Positions 56,946 to 64,000 of a stretch of DNA of 64,000 nt are shown here, piece by piece (the stretch's first letter is position 1; the number at the start of each line of letters is the position of its first letter). Origin of the DNA: Podospora pseudoanserina (lineage: Eukaryota; Ascomycota; Sordariomycetes; Sordariales; Podosporaceae); assembly GCF_035222485.1 (NCBI RefSeq), contig NW_026946672.1, forward strand, positions 496,001 to 560,000. The letters run 5' to 3'. The notes below the pieces were generated by a model that saw only the letters and a program-made list of their open reading frames with translations, was not told the DNA's origin and did not search any database. The position numbers were made by a program, and so were the translations under genes.

Positions 56946-57400
56946 GATACGGAATGTGTATATAGAGAACAAAAAGGGGCAAGGGGTCGTTCTTGTGGGG
57001 ATTGGAATCTAGAATGGTGCTGATGCTGTGTGGAGACAGGGGTAAATAGGGGTAAATAGGGGCTAAGCTTACTCTGTCAATAGGTAGTCATCTTAGTGTT
57101 CTTTGCAAGCCGTCTTTTATTTTTTCTCTACGTCACTGGCTTACAGAAAGCAAGGAACTACCACGGAAAGCTTAGGGACTGAATGAAAAGGGACGAATCC
57201 GCTCAGACCTCCTATGGTGGCGCGCAACACCAGTGACCTCGACATTGCGTCACCTACACGCCGTACTCTGGAAATGGCTTTCCTCCGATTTCTAGTCTTT
57301 ACAAGAGACGGTTTCGGTCAAAAAGACAGGGCATACGATCTGTGTTAAATCATTTGGCTTTACTTCACCAGTCCAGCATAGGTACACCACCGACGCCAGC
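56946..57400. other. Spacer upstream of the mitochondrial small-protein gene
   Basis: No feature is recognised except two copies of GGGGTAAATAGGGGTAAATA-like sequence at about 57038-57062. Confidence 0.5.
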
Positions 57401-57851
57401 ATGAACCGTGTTATCCTCCGCCCAATTCAACGCAGCTTCATGGCCCGTACCGGCTGCATGCCTCCGCTGCTTCCTCCTATCCGTCCTGTTTCTGGCATTT
57501 CCACCAAGAGAAGCATGACCTTTGTCACTCGTAAACCAGGCTCAACCTACATTCCCAAATTCAGACCTGGAGATAACAAGTAGGTCATGACAGAGGTCAG
57601 GGCTGTTGCTTGAACAGGCAGGCACTGACCAGCTCTGCATTAGACTGACAACTCTAATCGGCGCCATCTTCGTGCTTGGCGGTATCTACGTCTTTCAATC
57701 TGGACGTGTCTTTCCCAACGGGGATGTAGCGGAGAAGTACCTGCCAAAGGATGTTGGGAACCATCGACAGGGAACGGTGAACAAGGACTACAAGGCTTAC
57801 AATGCTTGGGTCACTGAAGGGAAGAAGTCATCATCTGTTGGCAAAAGCTGA
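57401..57851 (+). CDS. Small single-pass membrane protein, probably mitochondrial
   Basis: Two exons, 57401-57579 and 57644-57851, encode 128 residues. The 64-nt intron starts GTAGGT, has GGCACTGACC and ends ATTAG. The N-terminus MNRVILRPIQRSFMARTGCM is Arg-rich without acidic residues, as in mitochondrial presequences. A single membrane helix (LTTLIGAIFVLGGIYVF) is encoded at the start of exon 2, followed by a hydrophilic tail with KYLPKDVGNHRQGT and a Ser/Lys end. Splicing creates GDNK-LTTLIG, which supports the model. I recognise no named family. Location in the inner membrane is inferred. Confidence 0.65.
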
Positions 57852-58203
57852 GGGTTTGTTAGTCTGTTATCATTTTGATTTTAAGCATTGTGAATAAAAA
57901 AAAAAAGCTTTGGCATTCTACACACATCTCGACAGAAACTCGCTAGCAAATTGGGCAAGTTTTGTTACATGGGTTCATACTTCTGCCGGCGAATCTAGTA
58001 TCAAATGTGAAATGTATCCAAGGTAGCTACTCTTAGAACAGGAAAGAAAGTAGGGCCGAGGCTAAGCTAGACCCGTGCGATCAATGTGAAAAAGAAATGC
58101 TGTCATCGTCTCCCACGCACCCCCACCCCTCCGTTCAGAATCGTCCAGATCCCGCCCTCACGCCCACCCGTTTGCTTCTCAAGACTGACTAGGGTGCTAG
58201 CCC
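57852..58203. other. Spacer between convergent 3' ends
   Basis: Contains an A-run at about 57897-57905. No gene. Confidence 0.55.
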
Positions 58204-58823
58204 TTAGCAGAAACCGACATTGGGGAGGGTGTAGCCGTAGCTCACTGTCCCCTGACCAAACGAGAACCAGCCTGGAGTCGTGGTGCCGCAGTAGCTAGTA
58301 GTTTGACCGAGAAAGTTGTGGATCTCATTGCGGCGGCAGGTTGTTCCTCTGTCTCCCTGGTAGTTGCAGCCATATGCGACGGCACCATTCACGCCTGCGT
58401 TGAATGTTAGTTGGAATAACACCACTTCGATTGATGAAAAGGTCATTGTATTGACTTACTCGACCAAGCCCTTGGTGAGTTGAAAAACCAACCGTCGCCA
58501 CAACCGTTGGCGAGCGCGTTGATAGCGTTCTGGCGGTTATTGGAATCAAGCCATCCGGCTCGGTCGTAGTCGCAGTGAGGGCCAAAACTGCCCTGGCGCT
58601 TGTGCAGTGAGGCCACTTCGGCAGGCGCGGTGATGTTCACATCTGCGACACGCTCAAAGGCGACTGATCCATCATCGGCCAGCTTTTCGATGTAGATACC
58701 ATCTGGAAGTCCCTCAGGCAACCCAGCCTTAGCCACGTTACTGGCACTGGCCTCGGTGGGGAGAGCGAGGGCAGTGTTGAAAGCGGCCAAGGCAGCAAGA
58801 ACAGAGGAGAATGAGGCCTTCAT
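58204..58823 (-). CDS. Secreted protein with a pro-region, kexin site and six Cys
   Basis: Two exons, 58823-58460 and 58394-58204, encode 184 residues. The 65-nt intron starts GTAAGT and ends CGCAG. A signal peptide of about 20 residues (ending TALALA or nearby) is followed by an acidic pro-region, LPTEASASNVAKAG onward, to Lys75-Arg76, a kexin-type site (LHKR). The mature part of 108 residues begins QGSFGPHCDYD and has six Cys, consistent with three disulfides, and many Gly, Asn and Tyr. Local patterns GCGDGWFFNSPRAW and CNYQGDRGTTCRRNE recur in fungal secreted effector-like or antimicrobial-like proteins. I do not assign a function. The gene is intact. Confidence 0.75.
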
Positions 58824-59667
58824 TTTGATGGAAAGGACTTGGTTGTTTGGTCGCCGAGAAGATTGCTGTTAGGCTGGTGGGGCGATGAGGTTGTAGGTGT
58901 TGTGAAGAAAGAAGAGCAGTTGAGAGAGACGGGACACGGGGCTCTTATACTTGGAGTTTCTGTTCTACGATGCAAGTTCAGCCTATCCACCATCTCTGAA
59001 ATGGGAAGTCATAAACGAACAAGGTGGGAACCGAGCCTTTGTCGTCTTCTTGATTCAATGATTCGTATAGTGGCTCCTAAAACCGAGCATCTACAACAGC
59101 TCACTTACATGCCTAGTTGCTGACGAAAACGACTGACTGGAGTCCACATCATGATATCTCGCAAAGGCAGGGGAGCAAGTGGACCAGTGGTACAGCCTTG
59201 GCATCAGCATATAGTTACTCCAGTGAAAAGATTCAGCAGCTCGTAACTCCCTTTTTGTTCTATGCTGCAGGAACATCAGCACCAGGGTGAACTAAGCAAG
59301 GAGGTGGAGTCTGCGTGATGACATAAGGGCCGAAAAGGGCTGTTCGTCAAGTGTCAGCTTGCCATCCCGGGCATGTACGCAAGACGCTAATCTCATAACC
59401 GAGAGCTTCAAAATTGTAGCGAAGGGCGACGCTATGCACTTCTATTATAAATCCTAGACCCGCTTGATCAGTCAGGTTCTTACTCAGCGCCGTTGGGCAA
59501 CCTTATGTAACCTCAGACTGACCGACTACCTAACCTAGGTAGTTCTTCAACAGCCGAGACATGACCTGGCCCAGTGCCTCCCTGGCCCGGTAATCCTAGA
59601 TTATCAAACTCTTACCCCTATTGGTACTTGCAGGATCAAATGAAGGCTCTCACAGGTCGCTAGTCCA
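58824..59667. other. Intergenic region, minus-strand promoter of the secreted-protein gene
   Basis: Promoter of the secreted-protein gene near 58824, then the 3' flank of the NLR relic. No further gene. Confidence 0.5.
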
Positions 59668-62600
59668 TCATGCAGACCGAGGGTTGTTGTTTGGGTCGCC
59701 AAATAATAGCCCTAGCTCTTCTTCGGACAACCGGTTCGGTCCATGCCATGGTTGTACAGAAGGGAAGCCATATACTCTGGGAATAGAAATTGCAAGATCC
59801 ATAGGGGTTTTGTTATCATTGTTCAGCGTATTCCGTGAAAAACCCGAGTTCGTCAGCAACTTGGCCATTTCCCCGCTCAACTGTGCGTCTTGATCACCTC
59901 GACTGAAATAAAAGGCGGCATAATGCAAGGCGTTCCATCCATTGGAACCGACAGCGTTCACATCAACCCCACCTGCAATGATGCGGGCCGCAGCTCTCGG
60001 GCATAAGTTCATGACTGCATGATGAAGGGGTGTTCTCTGGTCTTTGTCTCGAAGATTCGGGTCGGCTCCATGACGGAGAAGATGGCCACACACTGTTTCA
60101 AGTACTTCGTCAAGGGAAGACTCTGCCAAACCCTGCGGCCCATCTACACAGGCTTGAGGGTAACCGCCATGGTCGCAGTGCCCAGCACTGTTTCGATGTG
60201 TTTTGAGGTCCCTGAAGAGCGTTGTATGCTGTGTAGGAAGGGCGTTGATCTCGGCAGCACGTGCCGTCAGTTTCATCAAGAGGGCGTCATAGTAAGGCCA
60301 GAACTCTTTCATCGTCTTCAAATTGTCGATGGCCGTTTGCAAAGCCCCGTCCCCGTACGACTTCACGAGGTGAACCACCAAGCGATCAATCATGTCGACA
60401 CCGTCTCTCCCCAAGGTAGCCAAGCGTCCACCGTCGACGGTCTCGTTCTGGCGCTCAAGATCGGCGCCGGACTGTAAGAGTTCGTCCAACAACAATGAAT
60501 CATGCGCCGCGCTCCTGTCAAATGCTGTTATCAGGACCCCTGTGGGACTGGGAGCACCTCCCACGCCATCAGGGTGCAAGACGATTTCGAATCATGTAGC
60601 CCAGGACTGTCTCTTCGTTCTTGCGCATTCTCCTCCATGCGTTGGACTGCTGATGCTGGAGCCTGTCGAGGAGCCGTGGATCCCACGCCTGATACATCTC
60701 AACACCCCTAAATTAATCATCAAGAGCCCAGAGAGTGTGTAAGTGAATTATTTTGACTGTGGTGGTGAGCTCAGAGTGTTCAGGCAGGTCGAGTGCGTTG
60801 AGGCAACCTGTGACAAGCGCCATATATCCACGGCCTAGGGGGTTTTGCTGCAGCGAGCTGTCGAGCAGTCCGAAGCCCGGGCCTGTAAGGAAGAACTCCC
60901 TGACTGTTTCGTGAACAAACTGTACACGGCCGTCGGCAGTGTACTCAATCAAACCGCGCGACGTGCTGTTGATAAGCCTGAGGATTCGATCTGTAGGTGG
61001 CGGAGCGGCAGGGTGAATGTATCCCCAATCTGACAAATTTTGCCTGGTTGGAGCTCCGCTGATGCTGGACAATCGGACCGCCAGATGAAGAAATCGAATT
61101 CCTCCGTCAGCTCGGGTTCTGGGAATCTTAGGAGGGGCGTCTCAAGAGTAACCGTTTCCGGTTCGTGGCAAGTAGTCCTTATGAAGTAGGACCCATTGAA
61201 TGAGGGGCACGGAGAATGTAAGCTCGTAAGGGGTGAGGCTGCGGAAGAGTTGGTGGTATAAGTCCTCCATGTCTTTCGGTACACCCTTCACTCTCTTGGC
61301 CACTTTGCTTATGGGTTGTCCGAAATTGATATCTCGCACAACAAGCTCCACCACCAAAACGACCCAGAGAAAAACACCTGACGCCATTTCCTCCAGGAAC
61401 GCTTGGATCGCATGTGCTTCGTTGCTCTCGCTAGCGGGGATAAAACGCAACTTGTCTCGGATGTATGTTGAGATATCAGAGTCATTGTGCGCCTCGACAA
61501 CCACTTCTGGGCAGTTGGGAGTCCTGATGGCCGGATAATGTCTGCTTGAGAGGCAGATGTTGAGCAAGACTTCGCCTTCCAATGCGGTTTGTGCAAGCCG
61601 ATCAATGAAGTAGACGGCTTCGCGTACGCTTTCTTTGCTGCACTCATCAAGAGCATCAATGAAGATGAACGTGCGCCGGGTACTGCTTTCTTTGAATACT
61701 TTCTCAAAAAAGCTCTCCAGCTCCAGCTCTGACCATGGAAGATAACTGCCACCATCGCAACTCTGCCTTCTCTGGTAGGTCTGGGAGAATGTGGCCAAGA
61801 TTTGACAGTCCTGGAGGCATAGTTGGTGGAGGACTGACCGAAGGAGACCAAGAGGCGACTTTTCCATGGCATTCCCACGAGCATTGAAGTAGAAGCTCGC
61901 AACATTGCTGCGACTCCCCTCAACACATTCCAGCTGAGCAAGTGCGTATTTCATCACCGTGGATTTTCCAGCTCTTGGCTTTCCTTTCAACCACAGAAGC
62001 CCGAGGTCGGTTGAAGCTCTCTTTCTCGAGGACCAAGTTTGGAAAACATTGGAACGGTAAAACCACTCGCATGTTTTTGGTATGGCATTCTTGATCGTCC
62101 GTTGTCTGCTAAACATTGCTTCATAGTAGAGACTGCCCAAACACTCCTCTGGAAAGGTTGATTAGCGACTCGAAGGATTTCAGAGAATGATTATGGGATG
62201 TCACTTACTTTCTCCTCCTCAGATATGTTCAAATTCGACTTGACACTGGCGGAGTTTATCCCCCTTTGGATTTCTCCCAGCACCTTGAGGTAATTTGGAT
62301 CATCTCACCCGCTGAATCTGGTCATGTTTCGATGGTCTGCATGTATAACTTCTGCATGCTCTCGGGGGTCATCGAGTAACGACGATGTATCCGGCACTAT
62401 CTGTCAGTCGAGTTAGCCCACATCCATAGCCCTGCGAGGTTCAGCATGAAAATAGGTACCTTTCCATTCAAAAGACCGAGGGTTGCACCCAACAAGGCTT
62501 GGCTTTCCTGAAAGGTTTTGACCAGAAACCCATATGTGCGCCATTGGAGAAATGACTCCCGGGAGAGTTCTAACTCTGGTGAATCAAGGCCCAGAGCTCG

Positions 62601-63224
62601 AATAATTGTCTCGTTACTGTCCACTCTTAGGATGGTGCTGGCGACCTTTCTGACCATGTCTCCAAGTCGTGCAAATTCATGACTACCTCTATGCGGTGTG
62701 CCTAGGAATATCACAGCTGCTGTCGACTGGATGATATTCTGAATGTGCGAATCTTCGTCGGGCTGCGATCGTCGCAACATTTCTTTGACAATCAAGCCTC
62801 CCAGTGAATGCGCGACGAACACGATCTTTCGGTCTTGAGGTCTTATTCGGTTGAGGGCATAAAGGAGGTTTTTCGCATGTCCAAACAAACTGGACTTGTC
62901 GGTTGGTGCATAGCCTTTGCTGATAACTGTATCGTAACCCCACACCATGATTCTTGCATTCGGGCAGTCTGGCGGGAGCAAATCCCCTGGCCAATACAAA
63001 CCATCGTCAACAGACGATGGTGTGACTGATGGCCCCGCATTGCCAACGGAGGCGGAGCTACCAGATTTCGGACTCATAAGCTCACCAAGTGCTCCTTTCC
63101 AGCGTTTCCGCGACGAGCTATCGCGCCGCTGATCTTGGGTCCTCGACGTATATAACCAGGTTCGTTTTGAGTGACCTTGAAGGCCATGAACAAGTATGAT
63201 GCTGCGATACTCCGTATTCAACAT
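59668..63224 (-). pseudogene. Disrupted NLR-type gene: alpha/beta-hydrolase - NACHT - ankyrin
   Basis: The ATG at 63224 opens exon 1 (63224-62460), an alpha/beta-hydrolase of the SesB/PGAP1-like group with RSIILVHGLQGHSK and nucleophile elbow VAHSLGGLIVKEML, then LGTPHRGS. Introns at 62459-62401 (59 nt) and 62208-62147 (62 nt) are in phase. Exon 2 (62400-62209) holds the linker IVPDTSSLL ... HRNMTRFSG and a TGA at 62307-62305 where the family has a codon before DDPNYLKVLGEI. Exon 3 (from 62146) carries a NACHT domain: Walker A GKPRAGKSTVMKY, Walker B RTFIFIDALDEC. It ends at a TGA (61144-61142), but the same frame continues (RILRLINSTSRGLIEY, FVHETVREFF). A third stop and a frame change precede an ankyrin-like C-terminus (60579-59668: HGADPNLRDKDQRTPLHHAV, GWNALHYAAF). 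Such genes encode fungal NOD-like receptors in non-self recognition. The two TGAs look like C-to-T or G-to-A transitions. Confidence 0.75.
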
Positions 63225-64000
63225 GGGACTAACATCCAGGCCTAGACTTACTCTGCTACAGGGCTGCCGTTACTCGTCTCTCCTTGTGCAGGGTGTAGGA
63301 TTGTGAAACTTTGAGCTTGAATTTTGTCAAGGGCCATGGTGGACGGGTATCGGAAGCTTCCCGATGATGTTTATTTTGATTAAAACTCCACCGAGGACGG
63401 GGACTTGAGGTAGGTATAGGCGTAAGTGATTGGGGGGCGACTCAATCCCCGAAAGCCAAAATGGCAATTGAGAAGTAACCTGTATAGGGGCTTGTGCCAT
63501 GAATGCCATGCAACCTGACACGGTCGAATGAAATGCGTTCTTTGCGACCAAGGTTACTATGCAGTCTACTCCTCCGAAGGGAACGGTCGACATAAACGCA
63601 ATTCCGTGGATAAGTACTCCGTAGAAGGTTCATCTTGGCCCCCACTCACCCTCATCTATTTATTCATCTGTGCCAATCAGTTGCATCTGTACCGGGACTG
63701 GACCGGATGCCCCGTCACCAATCCCAACACTCATAATTTGTGAGTGAAATAAGATCACCAGCCGATCATACCACATAGAAGTGGCTACAACCACCGATGT
63801 GTAATTGGGCCTTATCTATGGACGCTCTATCTCGGCCCCCAATTCATCTTTCTGGGCACCCACCACCTGATGTTGTAGTAGAACTTGATAGCTCATGACA
63901 TTCCTCGAATTGGAGGAAAGAAAAATGTCTCTGTACTGAAGTTGTGAGGCCGTATCTTGAACCCAAGGTAGGTTCGAGACCTGCTGGCGCCAACCTGTGG
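63225..64000. other. Region upstream of the NLR relic to the window end
   Basis: No gene is supported. A T-arm-like sequence AGGTTCGAGACCTGC lies at 63970-63984 without the rest of a tRNA. Confidence 0.5.

Noticed and set aside
63960-64000. Possible tRNA gene or primer-binding site at the window edge (GGTTCGAGACC and TGGCGCCA)
   Set aside because: No matching 5' acceptor, D arm or terminal repeat is visible, and the window ends too soon to test further.

Overview
The window looks like nuclear DNA of a filamentous ascomycete (Pezizomycotina), most likely a Sordariomycete. Genes carry few, short introns (about 50-75 nt, GT-AG, with CTAAC/CTGAC-like branch points). Recognisable products include a Set9/Kmt5 histone methyltransferase, a NudE/RO-11 dynein regulator, an AA9 lytic polysaccharide monooxygenase, a DIP5-like permease and a fungal NLR. 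The two tRNA genes are solitary, and one has an intron. Intergenic regions are long and gene order shows no operon logic. All exon coordinates were read by hand from splice signals and checked by reading frame.

Layout. 1-5.3 kb: mitochondrial ribosomal protein uL14m (-), SET9 (+), a BTB/POZ protein (+). 5.3-11.6 kb: gene-poor, with an AT-rich, possibly RIP-mutated island and one small velvet-like protein. 11.6-19.1 kb: tRNA-Lys(CTT) and acetyl-CoA carboxylase (-). 19.1-23.6 kb: long gene-free stretch. 23.6-32.4 kb: NudE homologue, Ysa1-type Nudix hydrolase, AA9 LPMO and amino-acid permease, all on the minus strand. 33.5-41 kb: relic of a Nudix gene, a secreted carbohydrate-binding-like protein, and two poorly characterised small genes. 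41.8-46.2 kb: DUF1308 protein, tRNA-Ser(TGA), and a decayed fragment of a fungal HSP90-type (sacsin/NO VEIN-like) ATPase. 47.3-54.5 kb: zinc-ribbon protein, FSH serine hydrolase, nucleotide-sugar transporter, PIG-L/GPI12 de-N-acetylase, GT32 glycosyltransferase. 54.9-58.8 kb: four small genes (an internal-repeat protein, two secreted Cys-rich proteins, a mitochondrial single-pass protein). 59.7-63.2 kb: a broken NLR-type gene (alpha/beta-hydrolase, NACHT, ankyrin).

Functional themes. The core genes are housekeeping: lipid synthesis, mitochondrial translation, chromatin, dynein transport. A secretory and glycan group lies at 49.6-54.5 kb: a sugar-nucleotide transporter, the GPI-anchor enzyme and a GT32 transferase, the first two divergently transcribed from one short promoter. 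The most unusual material is a set of decaying genes (NLR at 59.7-63.2 kb, HSP90-like fragment at 44.5-46.2 kb, Nudix tail at 33.5 kb) and several small orphan-like proteins. I found no convincing undescribed multi-gene system; the best leads are the small proteins and the NLR relic.
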